A stretch of 64,000 bases of DNA, taken from contig NZ_JAVIZM010000001.1 in NCBI RefSeq assembly GCF_031453555.1, positions 1 to 64,000 of the forward strand, in the 5' to 3' direction. The notes below the pieces were generated by a model that made no database searches, was not told the origin of the DNA, and saw nothing but the letters and a program-made list of their open reading frames with translations. Below are positions 9,731-18,495 of this stretch, in pieces. Within the stretch, counting starts at the first letter, position 1. Every line of letters starts with the position of its first letter. The DNA is from Bacillus sp. SLBN-46. GTDB lineage: Bacteria; Bacillota; Bacilli; Bacillales; Cytobacillaceae. Position numbers and translations under genes: made by a program.

Positions 9731-9744
9731 TGAAAGCGTTTCGT
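9731..9744. promoter_or_regulatory. Possible cre-like site upstream of the peptide importer
   Basis: TGAAAGCGTTTCGT matches the first ten positions of the CcpA cre consensus but not the last ones. It lies between the divergent importer operon and the Lrp-type regulator, downstream of a possible minus-strand -10 TATAAT (9776-9781). A plus-strand TATAAT (9840-9845) may serve the regulator. Neither has a good -35. The rest of this 281-base gap is AT-rich. Confidence 0.3.
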
Positions 9745-9937
9745 TATTTTTTATTGCTTTTTGTAATTTTGCTTTATTATAATACAGCGATTATTAAAAA
9801 TCTATATAATATTCGGAAAATAGTAAAATTTTTTTCTAGTATAATTTTTCCAATAACTTTCAATATCCATTTGATTAAAACTAGGATTGTACGTTAATAT
9901 AAATTTACAAATGCTTAGGGAATGTAGGGGGACACGT

Positions 9938-10387
9938 ATGAAAATTGATGAAATCGATCGTAGGATACTCGAACTGCTTGCCGAAAACGGTAGAATGTCT
10001 TATGTAGATATTGGGAAAGAGTTAAATTTATCTAGGGTATCGATTCGTGAGCGGGTAAACCAATTACAAGAGAACGGCATAATCGAGAAATTCACTGTTG
10101 TTATCAATTCTGATAAAGTTGGGAAATCTGTTTCTGCTTTCTTCGAGGTGGACTGTGAGCCAGCTTCACTTGTCAGCGTGGCCGAAACATTAGCTAATAA
10201 CCCTAGCGTTGCAAGCTGCTACCAAATGACCGGTCCGAGTACCTTACATATGCACGTCCTTGTTGAGGACTTTTTACGATTAGAGAAGTTCATTAATGAG
10301 GAATTATATAGTTTAGAAGGAATAACAAGAGTGGCGAGCCATATTTTATTACGAAGATTTAAGAGTAGGACAGGATTAAAGCTTTAA
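9938..10387 (+). CDS. ywrC: Lrp/AsnC family transcriptional regulator (YwrC-like)
   Basis: This 149-residue protein has an N-terminal winged helix (MKIDEIDRRILELLAENGRM, recognition region LNLSRVSIRERVNQLQENG, residues 1-50) and a C-terminal Lrp ligand/oligomerisation domain (residues 65-140). The start at 9938 is chosen for its GTAGGGGG ribosome site; an in-frame ATG at 9887 lacks one. It is divergent from the importer operon, the usual place for a regulator of that operon. YwrC of B. subtilis belongs to the same chromate/ywr set, supporting control of the cluster in response to a small ligand, possibly an amino acid. Confidence 0.8.
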   Translation: MKIDEIDRRILELLAENGRMSYVDIGKELNLSRVSIRERVNQLQENGIIEKFTVVINSDKVGKSVSAFFEVDCEPASLVSVAETLANNPSVASCYQMTGPSTLHMHVLVEDFLRLEKFINEELYSLEGITRVASHILLRRFKSRTGLKL

Positions 10388-10495
10388 AATGTATTACCTA
10401 GTGGCAATTGGCTGTCGGGCTGACCTCGTTCTTTCAGCCCTTTGACCGCACAAATAGAAAAAGACATGAACCAAATGTCCATGCCTTTTAATTTT

Positions 10496-11014
10496 TTATC
10501 CAGTTGGCTGTTTCATTTTATCCAAAATGGAGGAAAAGTATTTTCTGACCAGCCCTGTTTTGTCACTCGGTGGGCTTGTCAATGTACCATCCTCACATCG
10601 CTGTAAAACATCTAGTTTCGAATCTGGGTCCATAAGTTCTGGAGAATACACTCTCTTCCCGCTCATTATGCAACGAATCGAACACGCTAACTCTTCGCTC
10701 GGGCTGTCCTTCAATAAATATCCTCTGACATCAGCCGTTAACGCTCGCGCTTGATACCCATTCCTTGCAAAGGTGGTTAAAATGATGACCTTGCATCCCA
10801 GCGACTTCATTGCCTCCGCTGCATCTAGACCACTCATCTTTGGCATCTCTATATCCATCAAACAAACATCCGGCTGCAATTGGCGAACAAGTGTAAGTGC
10901 CTCTTCCCCGTTGCGGGCTTGCCCAACCACTTCCATATCCTCTTCCAAATTAAGCAGGGAACCCATGGCTGCTAGCAGCATTTCCTGATCCTCTGCGATG
11001 ACAATTCGAATCAT
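10496..11014 (-). CDS. desR: DesR-like response regulator with degenerate DNA-binding domain
   Basis: Residues 1-120 form a receiver domain very close to DesR: EDQEMLLAAMGSLLNLEEDMEVVG, phosphoacceptor in CLMDIEMP (Asp near 54), ILTTFARNGYQARAL and GYLLKDSPSEELA. The LuxR-type domain is damaged. The segment that should hold helices 2 and 3 is reduced to DGTLTSPPSDKTGL, about four residues short, and the protein stops at ILDKMKQPTG without the usual last 20 or so residues. At 172 residues it is short against about 199 for B. subtilis DesR. DNA binding is doubtful. The sensor gene desK is absent between this gene and des. Confidence 0.7.
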   Translation of the reverse strand: MIRIVIAEDQEMLLAAMGSLLNLEEDMEVVGQARNGEEALTLVRQLQPDVCLMDIEMPKMSGLDAAEAMKSLGCKVIILTTFARNGYQARALTADVRGYLLKDSPSEELACSIRCIMSGKRVYSPELMDPDSKLDVLQRCEDGTLTSPPSDKTGLVRKYFSSILDKMKQPTG

Positions 11015-11049
11015 TCGGTTCTCTCCTTATCTGGGGCTCATTACATTTA

Positions 11050-11078
11050 TGCGAAAACCCCCAATGAGGGGGCTTTTT
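11050..11078. terminator. Terminator after the desaturase gene
   Basis: Five C (11058-11062) pair with five G (11068-11072) across the loop AATGA, with AAAA on the left and TTTTT on the right. On the minus strand it follows des directly and separates it from the desR-like gene. Confidence 0.7.
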
Positions 11079-11079
11079 G

Positions 11080-12111
11080 TTATACTTCGGGTTTGGCATG
11101 AACAGAAATACGTTTTTTCGCTACTGCTTTCACTTCTTTGAAGCTGACAAAATTCTTGTTTTTCTCATCCCATAAGCGGAATCGGAGTGACTTTAAGCTT
11201 GTAGCAAGGGTGATCGTTGGTACGTTTTGTAGTGGAGCTGTATTATTATGTGCCTCTTCAAGCTTATAGTTAGGAACCCTTGGGCTTAAATGGTGCACAT
11301 GGTGATAACCAATATTACCAGTCAAAAATTGCATGATTTTCGGAAGCTTATAAAAAGAACTACCTTCTACAGCTGCTTTTACATACTCCCACTCTTTATC
11401 TTCTTCAAAATAAGAATCCTCAAAAGTGTGTTGAACATAGAACAACCAAATGCCAACTGCACCTGAAATCATGAAAATGGAACCCTGTACTAACAGAAAC
11501 GACTGCCAGCCAATTGCCCAGCAAAGTAGTGAATATAATGCAACGATTAAAACATTCGTTAAATACGTATTGTTGCGTTCCTTCTTTTTTGCACCTTTTC
11601 GGTTAAATCTATTTTTTAAAACGAAAACGTAAATCGGACCTAAACCTAACATCACCAATGGATTACGATAAAACCGATAAGCTAATCGAATGCTTAGCGG
11701 TGCTGCCAAATATTCATCCACCGTAAGTGTCCATATATCGCCTGTACCTCGTTTATCTAAGTTACCACTTGTCGCGTGATGCACTGAATGCTCATGCCCC
11801 CATTGATCAAAAGGGAAAATAGTTAAAACACCCATACATGTCCCAACAATACGGTTGGCACGACGGCTTTTAAAGAAAGAATGATGGGTACAATCATGGA
11901 AAATGATGAAAATCCTTGTCAGAAACCCTGCAGCTAAAACCATAGGAACTAATGCCAGCCAATAAGAAACAGAAAGGCTTATATAAGCTACATACCACAA
12001 AACCACAAACGGAGCGACCGTGTTAATGATTTGCCAAATACTTTCTTTAGTTGTTGATTTTTCAAATGGAGCCACTTGTTTTCGCAAATTTTTTGTAGAT
12101 TGTAAGGTCAT
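11080..12111 (-). CDS. des: Fatty acid desaturase (membrane-bound, acyl-lipid type)
   Basis: This 343-residue integral membrane di-iron desaturase has the three histidine boxes HDCTHH (near 72), HEHSVHH (near 108) and HHVHH (near 274), and four to six membrane segments. In B. subtilis Des introduces double bonds into phospholipid acyl chains on cold shift, under DesK/DesR control. Here the gene is followed by a degenerate desR-like gene and no kinase. An AAGGAAGGGAA ribosome site precedes the ATG. A weak -10 (TATACT) and an upstream dyad suggest an activator-dependent promoter. Confidence 0.9.
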   Translation of the reverse strand: MTLQSTKNLRKQVAPFEKSTTKESIWQIINTVAPFVVLWYVAYISLSVSYWLALVPMVLAAGFLTRIFIIFHDCTHHSFFKSRRANRIVGTCMGVLTIFPFDQWGHEHSVHHATSGNLDKRGTGDIWTLTVDEYLAAPLSIRLAYRFYRNPLVMLGLGPIYVFVLKNRFNRKGAKKKERNNTYLTNVLIVALYSLLCWAIGWQSFLLVQGSIFMISGAVGIWLFYVQHTFEDSYFEEDKEWEYVKAAVEGSSFYKLPKIMQFLTGNIGYHHVHHLSPRVPNYKLEEAHNNTAPLQNVPTITLATSLKSLRFRLWDEKNKNFVSFKEVKAVAKKRISVHAKPEV

Positions 12112-12151
12112 TTTTTTGAATTCCCTTCCTTTAATTGTGTTGTTATTTCAA

Positions 12152-12217
12152 AGTATAGTGCAATATTGTTAGTGATGTTAGTATCAGGTGTCATGTGTAG
12201 ACCATGATAAATGTCAT
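12152..12217 (-). promoter_or_regulatory. Probable des promoter with DesR-type operator
   Basis: On the minus strand a -10 TATACT (12152-12157) lacks a good -35. About 35-60 bases further upstream is an inverted repeat TCATG-N7-CATGA (12191-12207) followed by another ATGTCAT (12211-12217). A poor -35 plus an upstream dyad fits an activator-dependent promoter such as des. The link to DesR is inference from gene identity. Confidence 0.45.
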
Positions 12218-12372
12218 ATATAAGTTGAAAATGTTGATAAATACAGCATTCTTGGATCGTTTTTTTTTCTTTTTTCAAGTATAATGAACCAATTCAGCTA
12301 TCGGTAAATAATTATTTCTTTTCGAGAAATCTTATAGATAAGTCGGATAATCCAATAAGAAGAGGTTATTAC

Positions 12373-13818
12373 ATGAGTGAAAGAAGTTTTGAGGAATATA
12401 ATTTAAGTGAAGAAATAAAAAGAGCACTAGCTGTATTAAAATACGAAGAGCCTACAGAGGTGCAGGGTGAAGTGATCCCGCTGGCTTTGAAAAACCAGGA
12501 CCTTGTTGTCAAATCACAGACAGGAAGCGGTAAGACTGCCTCCTTCGCTATCCCTATTTGTGAACGAATTGACTGGGAAGAGAAAAAACCTCAGGCCTTG
12601 ATTCTTACACCAACGAGAGAGCTTGCAGCTCAAGTTCGTGAAGATATCACGAATATAGGAAGATTTAAACGAATTAAGGCCCTCGCTGTTTATGGAAAAG
12701 AGCCTTTTTCAAAACAAAGAGAAGAATTGAAGCAGAAAACTCACGTCGTGGTTGGGACGCCTGGACGTGTCATGGACCATATTGACAGAGAAACCTTAGT
12801 ACTAGATGAAATAAAGTATCTTATTATTGATGAAGCAGATGAAATGCTGAATATGGGCTTTATTGATGAGGTAGAGGCAATTATTAAGGAACTCCCACGG
12901 GATAGAGTAACAATGGTATTTTCCGCTACTTTGCCAAAAGATGTTGAAGCTCTTTGCCATAAGTATATGAAGGATCCTGTTAATATTGAGATTGAGTCTA
13001 CAGGAATCACAACGGATACAATTGAACATCGTGTAATCGAAGTGAAGGATGAAGATAAGCTTTCACTACTTAAGGACGTAACTGTTGTTGAAAACCCAGA
13101 CAGCTGTCTTATTTTTTGCAGAACAAAAGAACATGTCGATACCGTATATAGCGAATTGGAAGAAGCAAATTATTCATGTGAAAGACTCCATGGTGGACTA
13201 GAACAACAAGATCGGTTTGCTGTAATGGATGGATTTAAAATGGGCAATTTCCGTTATCTTGTGGCAACCGATGTAGCTGCACGAGGGATTGATGTTGATA
13301 ATGTTTCACTAGTGTTTAACTACGATGTTCCTATGGAAAAAGAGAGCTATGTCCATCGCACAGGAAGAACTGGTCGTGCTGGCAAGCAAGGAAAAGCCAT
13401 TACATTTGTGACTCCGTATGAAGAGAAATTCCTTCGAGCCATTGAACGGTATGTTGGTTTTGAAATACCTCGAATGGACGCACCTAGCCAAGGCGAGGTT
13501 GCTAAAGGAAAAGCAGCTTTTGAGGAAAAAATCAGTGGCCGTCGCGTGGTAAGAAATAATAAGACCGCCCGAATCAACCAAGGAATCACGAAGCTCCACT
13601 TCAATGGCGGCAAAAAGAAGAAGCTTCGCGCTGTCGATTTCGTTGGGACGATTGCGAAAATTCCCGGAGTGACGGCGGATGATATCGGCATTATCACTGT
13701 TCATGACCAGATGTCTTATGTGGATATTCTAAATGGAAAAGGCTCACTCGTTCTCCAAGCGATGGAGAATACACCAGTAAAAGGCAAGAAGTTGAGAGTG
13801 AGTAAAGCGATTAAATAA
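12373..13818 (+). CDS. dbpA: DEAD-box ATP-dependent RNA helicase DbpA (YxiN)
   Basis: This 481-residue helicase has Walker A SQTGSGKT (near 49), motif Ib TPGR, DEAD (near 154), SAT, ARGID and HRTGRTGR in order, then a C-terminal RNA-binding domain (about residues 405-481) of the YxiN/DbpA type that recognises hairpin 92 of 23S rRNA. Its role is late large-subunit ribosome assembly. The length agrees with B. subtilis DbpA. It has a single promoter region with a TATAAT at 12280-12285 and a roughly 80-base AT-rich leader; no good -35 is visible. Confidence 0.9.
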   Translation: MSERSFEEYNLSEEIKRALAVLKYEEPTEVQGEVIPLALKNQDLVVKSQTGSGKTASFAIPICERIDWEEKKPQALILTPTRELAAQVREDITNIGRFKRIKALAVYGKEPFSKQREELKQKTHVVVGTPGRVMDHIDRETLVLDEIKYLIIDEADEMLNMGFIDEVEAIIKELPRDRVTMVFSATLPKDVEALCHKYMKDPVNIEIESTGITTDTIEHRVIEVKDEDKLSLLKDVTVVENPDSCLIFCRTKEHVDTVYSELEEANYSCERLHGGLEQQDRFAVMDGFKMGNFRYLVATDVAARGIDVDNVSLVFNYDVPMEKESYVHRTGRTGRAGKQGKAITFVTPYEEKFLRAIERYVGFEIPRMDAPSQGEVAKGKAAFEEKISGRRVVRNNKTARINQGITKLHFNGGKKKKLRAVDFVGTIAKIPGVTADDIGIITVHDQMSYVDILNGKGSLVLQAMENTPVKGKKLRVSKAIK

Positions 13819-13831
13819 TGCAATTTATAAT

Positions 13832-13864
13832 AGCGAACAGTGCTGCTGACACTGTTCGCTTTTA
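13832..13864. terminator. Bidirectional terminator between dbpA and add
   Basis: A perfect 11-bp stem AGCGAACAGTG (13832-13842) and CACTGTTCGCT (13850-13860) has a 7-base loop and is followed by TTTT. It separates the convergent dbpA and add genes. Confidence 0.85.
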
Positions 13865-13867
13865 TAT

Positions 13868-14860
13868 TTACATATATTCCCTCAACTTCACCTTGGTTTC
13901 TTCGTCTGCAAAGCAAGCATCAACACTGTCGAGATAAATCTTCTTATAATCCTCTTCATTCATGTTGAATTCATTAAAGACAATCGTACATTCCTTCGCC
14001 ATCGTTGTATCGGAAACCGTTCTGTTATCGGTATTAACCGTTACTTTGATTCCATCCTTATGAAAATCATGGATAGGGTGTTCACTATATTGGTTCACTG
14101 CTTTTGTTTGGACATTACTGGTTGGGCACATTTCGAGGACTACCTGTTTTTCCTTCACCACATCGTAAGCCTCCGCACAATCCTTAATAAAGACACCGTG
14201 CCCAATTCTTTCGGCTCCTAACATCTCAACCGCTTCAAGGACATTTTTCCCCACACCGGTTTCGCCGGCGTGAATCGTTACTCTATAGCCGTACTCTCTT
14301 GCTAATGCAATCGGCTCAACAAAGTCACCACAGAACCCTTCCTCTTCCGATGCACATAAATCGATGGCCACAACCCCTTTGCCAAGGAATTGCTTTCCTT
14401 TTTCTACAACCTCAAATGCACTTTCAGCTGTCATCGTCCGCATGCAGGATAGAATGATATTGCCATGAATATCGAATTGTTGTTCAGCCTCTCTCATTCC
14501 ATCAATCACGCTTTGGATGATTTCTTCAACAGATAACCCCATAGCCGTGTGCAGTAATGGAGCAAATCGAACCTCCATGTATTTCACATTTTCCTTGGCT
14601 GCATCTTCAAACAGTTCAAAGGTAATTCTTCTTAAATTCTCCTTTGACTGCATTACTAAATTTGGCAGAGCAAAACGCTTTAAGTATTCATCGAGAGATT
14701 CACAATCTAGTGGAGCAATGAGCTCTTGTTGGATCTCGTCCCTATCCATCGTAGGCAGACTGATGCCTTCTCTTTTTGCTATATCAATAATTGTTTCCGC
14801 TCTAAGGCTTCCATCAAGATGGCAATGTAATTCAATTTTAGGTAAGGTAGTAAAATTCAT
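13868..14860 (-). CDS. add: Adenosine deaminase
   Basis: This 330-residue metal-dependent hydrolase converts adenosine to inosine in purine salvage. The zinc-binding HCH motif is in ELHCHLDGSLR (residues 11-21), the catalytic HAGE is near 198, and VNTDNR near 278 is the usual metal Asp segment (with Asn at the second acidic position). A GGGGGTC ribosome site precedes the ATG. The gene is monocistronic under an adenine riboswitch whose terminator ends just before the ribosome site, so expression should rise with adenine. Confidence 0.92.
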   Translation of the reverse strand: MNFTTLPKIELHCHLDGSLRAETIIDIAKREGISLPTMDRDEIQQELIAPLDCESLDEYLKRFALPNLVMQSKENLRRITFELFEDAAKENVKYMEVRFAPLLHTAMGLSVEEIIQSVIDGMREAEQQFDIHGNIILSCMRTMTAESAFEVVEKGKQFLGKGVVAIDLCASEEEGFCGDFVEPIALAREYGYRVTIHAGETGVGKNVLEAVEMLGAERIGHGVFIKDCAEAYDVVKEKQVVLEMCPTSNVQTKAVNQYSEHPIHDFHKDGIKVTVNTDNRTVSDTTMAKECTIVFNEFNMNEEDYKKIYLDSVDACFADEETKVKLREYM

Positions 14861-14887
14861 AAGATGTGACCCCCGTCATTTTTTTAT

Positions 14888-14948
14888 AAAAAAAAATTCC
14901 TGATTACGAAGAAAATACACATACATGTACATTCTTCGTAATCAGGAA
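14888..14948 (-). terminator. Riboswitch-controlled terminator before add
   Basis: A perfect 17-bp stem (arms 14932-14948 and 14897-14913, 18-base loop) runs into nine T on the minus strand. The 5' arm is the same sequence as the 3' side of helix P3, J3/1 and helix P1 of the adenine aptamer, so terminator and aptamer exclude each other and adenine binding should turn expression on. Confidence 0.88.
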
Positions 14949-14999
14949 TTATTGGTTCCTGGTAGAGACCCCCAAACCATATCTTTGGAGTTATACGAA
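14935..14999 (-). promoter_or_regulatory. Adenine-sensing purine riboswitch aptamer
   Basis: On the minus strand the order is P1 TTCGTA, J1/2, P2 with GATATGG in loop L2, J2/3 TCTCTACC, P3 AGGAA/TTCCT and GATTACGAA closing P1. The core bases GATATGG and TCTACC match the purine class. The specificity base in GA[T]TA is U (position 14941), the adenine class, where guanine switches have C. It sits upstream of add, as in Vibrio vulnificus. Confidence 0.9.
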
Positions 15000-15021
15000 C
15001 TTTGCTTATTTCATTGAGACA

Positions 15022-15050
15022 AGATTAATAGAGATTGTTTGTGTTGTCAA
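15022..15050 (-). promoter_or_regulatory. Promoter of the add riboswitch transcript
   Basis: On the minus strand TTGACA (15045-15050) and TAATCT (15022-15027) are spaced by 17 bases. Transcription would start near 15015, about 15 bases before the aptamer. The promoter begins only 15 bases after the stop codon of the upstream ABC exporter gene. Confidence 0.8.
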
Positions 15051-15064
15051 GACCGTTTCTCACA

Positions 15065-16828
15065 TTACCCAGTGGCCAATTGCCATTCTTTTACGTTCTG
15101 CTTGGAATAGAGTTCTTTGTAGTAGCCGCTCTTTTTCAATAGACTTTGGTGGTTCCCACTTTCTATGATTTTCCCATTTTTTATCACAAAAATCGTATCT
15201 GCATTTAGAATCGTAGAAAGTCTATGAGCAATCATAATAATGGTTTTGTCGTAATCGAATTGGTTGATTGATTCTTGAACCAGTTTTTCACTTTCATTAT
15301 CTAGAGCACTTGTGGCTTCATCTAGAATAATGAGGGATGGATTTTTCAAGAATACACGAGCTAGAGCCACTCTCTGTTTTTGTCCGCCAGAAAGCTTTAC
15401 TCCTCTTTCACCTATTTCTGTATCGTAGCCATTCGGTAGTGCGGAAATAAACTCATGAGCAAATGCCTTTTTGGCAGCGGCAAAAATCTCTTCATCGGAC
15501 GCATCCAGCTTTGCCATTTTTATATTATCTTTAATCGAGGTGCTATAAAGAAAGTTATCCTGGGTGACAATCCCCATCTGTTCTCTCAAACTTGCGATGG
15601 AATAATCCTTAATGTTGACACCATCAATTAATACTTCACCATTTGTAGCATCATACATTCTCAGAAGCAGCTGAAGGATAGTACTTTTTCCCCCTCCGCT
15701 CTCACCAACAAACGCATATGTTTTCCCTTTTTCAAGCGTCAACGACACATTTTTAATAATGTTGTTTTTTCCGTCATACGAGAAAGTTACGTTATTTAAC
15801 TTAATAGATTGTGTGAACTGGTTTAGTTCAACTGGGTTTGCTTTTTCTATAATCGTGGATGGTGTGTGGAAGAAATCAAAGATCCTCCCCAGTGCAACGC
15901 TTCCCTCTGTAATGGCCGGGTAGGCATTGACTAAAGCTGCCACCGGGCTTCTCATTTTATCAACATAAGCAAAAAAGGCAATTAAACTGCCAACAGTTAT
16001 ACTTCCATCGATGACAAAAAGACTCGCCACAATCGCCACGATAAACGGAGTCATATCACTGAGCACATTGACGAGAGCTAACATGACCGCATTTATCCTC
16101 GCATGTTTATCTGTCAGTCGATCAAAATGGTGTAAATGCTGATTTAGCTCTTCTTTGTCTCTCTTTTCTGCCGCGAACAATTTGGAAAGAAAAGCTCCCT
16201 GTATTTTTTCAAAAATAAATCCGCTCATCACCGACCGGTACTTCATCATGTTTCTGGTGGACTGCTTAAACCTTTTTGATAGAAAGTGGGCCAGAATAAA
16301 TTGGACTCCCACCAATACCACTGACAGAATTGCTAACTTCACATTAAGGGTTAGCATCACTACGATGACAAACAGCAACACGATCATTTCAATCCAAATG
16401 TTTCCGAAAACTGCGGTTAGAAAGCCACGGACCTTCTCAATATCATCGAAAAAGCGAGTTCCAATTTCTCCACTTTTGTTCTCAACTAAATACTTAGCGT
16501 CCAAGGAATGAACCTTTTGAAAAGCGTCCTTGCGCAGCTGTTTGATAATGTTATTGTTGGCTTTTTGAATACAAAACTGCCTAACATATTCCATAGGTGT
16601 TCGGATGAGAAGGAATACCAGAATCATACTTGCAGCAATGTACAAAAGTTGTTCTAGCATTTCCGCTCGCGACAAGGATTCATTTTGAAGCAGCTGATCG
16701 AAGATATATTTTAAAATCAAGGGAACAAACAGCGGAATCAGGAACCGAAATAAACTCCCCACAAATCCAATGAGATAATAGCGGCTTACTTGTTTTACAT
16801 AGGGTAAAAATAATTTAAAATCTTTCAT
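15065..16828 (-). CDS. ABC exporter, fused permease and ATP-binding protein
   Basis: This 587-residue half-transporter has a six-helix ABC membrane domain (about residues 15-300) and an ATPase domain with Walker A GESGGGKST, Q-loop VTQDNFLYSTS, signature LSGGQKQRVALARVFL and Walker B LIILDEATSALD. The MsbA/LmrA-like architecture exports lipids, drugs or peptides; the substrate is unknown. A GAAAGGAG ribosome site precedes the ATG. It is divergent from an MFS gene; the gap holds two kinds of repeat and a promoter-like element shared with the MacAB-like operon. Confidence 0.88.
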   Translation of the reverse strand: MKDFKLFLPYVKQVSRYYLIGFVGSLFRFLIPLFVPLILKYIFDQLLQNESLSRAEMLEQLLYIAASMILVFLLIRTPMEYVRQFCIQKANNNIIKQLRKDAFQKVHSLDAKYLVENKSGEIGTRFFDDIEKVRGFLTAVFGNIWIEMIVLLFVIVVMLTLNVKLAILSVVLVGVQFILAHFLSKRFKQSTRNMMKYRSVMSGFIFEKIQGAFLSKLFAAEKRDKEELNQHLHHFDRLTDKHARINAVMLALVNVLSDMTPFIVAIVASLFVIDGSITVGSLIAFFAYVDKMRSPVAALVNAYPAITEGSVALGRIFDFFHTPSTIIEKANPVELNQFTQSIKLNNVTFSYDGKNNIIKNVSLTLEKGKTYAFVGESGGGKSTILQLLLRMYDATNGEVLIDGVNIKDYSIASLREQMGIVTQDNFLYSTSIKDNIKMAKLDASDEEIFAAAKKAFAHEFISALPNGYDTEIGERGVKLSGGQKQRVALARVFLKNPSLIILDEATSALDNESEKLVQESINQFDYDKTIIMIAHRLSTILNADTIFVIKNGKIIESGNHQSLLKKSGYYKELYSKQNVKEWQLATG

Positions 16829-16877
16829 GCGATAAAACTCCTTTCATTAGCCAAATTTAGCTGGCAATTCGCCATAC

Positions 16878-16961
16878 GACAGTAAGCAGTGGTTATCTGA
16901 CAGTTAACTAGCTTTATGCGACAGTTAAATAACGCTATCCGACAGTTAACTAGCTTTATGA
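16878..16961. repeat. Four tandem 21-bp repeats
   Basis: GACAGT begins at 16878, 16899, 16920 and 16941, an exact 21-base period. Units two and four share GACAGTTAACTAGCTTTATG; units one and three diverge after the first bases. They lie between the ABC exporter start and a promoter-like element. Confidence 0.8.
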
Positions 16962-16965
16962 TTTC

Positions 16966-17041
16966 ATTGTACGGTCGGGTGTTATCTTACAAACCGCATA
17001 ACTTTGGTATTAGCCCCGCATGGTTTTCGAGTTTTACCGCA
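16966..17041 (-). promoter_or_regulatory. Promoter-like element with three phased TGCGG boxes, copy 1
   Basis: On the minus strand three TGCGG boxes (17037-17041, 17016-17020, 16994-16998; spacing 21 and 22) are followed after 22 bases by TACAATGAAATCAT (TACAAT at 16966-16971, a plausible -10). The same arrangement occurs before the MacAB-like operon at 23757-23831. It may be a shared promoter with operator boxes, or a dispersed repeat. The gap up to 17136 also has a TGCGG facing the MFS gene near 17084. Confidence 0.5.
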
Positions 17042-17136
17042 AGATTTTAGCGGAGTCTGTGCTACATCTTTGCGGTTTTTGAATCCTTTCACTGTCGTAA
17101 GATGATTTCATACCAAATGAAAGGATGTTGATTTTC

Positions 17137-18393
17137 ATGAATAACCACACACAAGCACAGGAGCCATCCATGAGTTCTTTATTTTCTAACCGCTTCGTTC
17201 AAGCTATTTTACTATCCGGACTGTTCCTACAACTGGGAATCTGGGTACGTAATTTTGCGATTTTACTGTTCGTAACCGAACAGACCAACAAGGATCCATT
17301 TGCTATTTCCATGATTTCTGTAGCAGAATTTGCTCCAATCTTTCTATTCTCCTTTATTGGAGGAACTTTTGCTGATCGATGGAGACCCAAACGCACGATG
17401 GTTCTTTGCGACCTACTGAGTGCCTTATCGGTGTTTGCCGTTTTGCTAGCTCTTGTATTTGGAGGGTGGAAAGCGATCTTCTTCGCTACCCTTGTTTCGT
17501 CCATTTTGTCTCAGTTTTCGCAGCCTTCAAGTATGAAGTTATTTAAGCTCCACGTTCCTGAATCACTCATTCAGATGGGGATGTCTATGAACCAGACGAT
17601 TCAGGCCATTTTTATGATTCTTGGTCCTATGATTGGTACGTTGATTTACTTCCGATTTGGCATCAACGTTGCCATTGCAGTCATGGGTACATGTTTCCTT
17701 CTCTCTGCTCTTGTTCTTACCTTCTTACCTGCTGATAAAAAGGTTGAAGTGACCACAGCCGCAAATGTGTCTAAGGAAATGAAAATGGGCTTTCGTTATG
17801 TAATGTCTAATAAGCTTTTTCTTTATATGGGCGGTTTCTTCTTAGCAGCTGGAATGGGAATGGGTCTTATCAACCCACTTGGTATCTTTTTGGTGACTGA
17901 ACATCTTGGATTAACCGCACAAAACCTGCAATGGTTTACAGCAGTGAATGGAGTGGGGATGATTTTAGGAGGCGTTGGTGCTATGGCTCTTGCAAAGAAA
18001 ACTACGCCACAGACTATGCTGTTAATCGGCTTTGTCTCTAGTGCTATTTCTGTTGCGGTTATGGGGTCAGTAAACCTGATTTGGGTTGCCCTTCTCACTC
18101 AATTTATTGCTGGACTAATGGCTCCACTTATTCATATTTCCTGCAATACGCTCATTCTCACTAATGCCGAGGAATCCTTCGTGGGCAGGGTGAACGGTAT
18201 CTTAAATCCTCTTTTCATGGGGGGAATGGTGTTGAACATGAGTTTAGTCGGCATTCTTAAGGCGCAATTTCCTTTAACGGCCCTCTATTTAATCGCGGCA
18301 AGCTTATTCCTGATAGGAGCAGTAGCTATGCTTCCGATGCTTCGAATCAAGCAGGCAAAGCAAATGAATGTAGCTAAAATGCAGCATCATTAA
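17137..18393 (+). CDS. MFS transporter
   Basis: This 418-residue protein of the major facilitator superfamily has about 12 hydrophobic segments and the motif between helices 2 and 3 (GGTFADRWRPKRTMV, near residues 70-85). The start at 17137 is preferred because AAAGGATG lies about 10 bases before it; the ATG at 17125 overlaps that ribosome site. The architecture resembles drug or macrolide efflux MFS proteins, but the substrate is not predictable. It is a single gene with a very strong terminator. Confidence 0.85.
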   Translation: MNNHTQAQEPSMSSLFSNRFVQAILLSGLFLQLGIWVRNFAILLFVTEQTNKDPFAISMISVAEFAPIFLFSFIGGTFADRWRPKRTMVLCDLLSALSVFAVLLALVFGGWKAIFFATLVSSILSQFSQPSSMKLFKLHVPESLIQMGMSMNQTIQAIFMILGPMIGTLIYFRFGINVAIAVMGTCFLLSALVLTFLPADKKVEVTTAANVSKEMKMGFRYVMSNKLFLYMGGFFLAAGMGMGLINPLGIFLVTEHLGLTAQNLQWFTAVNGVGMILGGVGAMALAKKTTPQTMLLIGFVSSAISVAVMGSVNLIWVALLTQFIAGLMAPLIHISCNTLILTNAEESFVGRVNGILNPLFMGGMVLNMSLVGILKAQFPLTALYLIAASLFLIGAVAMLPMLRIKQAKQMNVAKMQHH

Positions 18394-18408
18394 AAGGATT
18401 CCACAGTA

Positions 18409-18450
18409 GATAAGAGGCTGACTCATAATGAGTCAGCCTCTTATCCTTTT
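18409..18450 (+). terminator. Strong intrinsic terminator after the MFS gene
   Basis: A perfect 16-bp stem (18409-18424 with 18430-18445) has a 5-base loop ATAAT and is followed by CTTTT. Confidence 0.88.
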
Positions 18451-18495
18451 ACAAAATGATCTGTTGATATAAAAATTCCGCACCCTGTCCTATCC

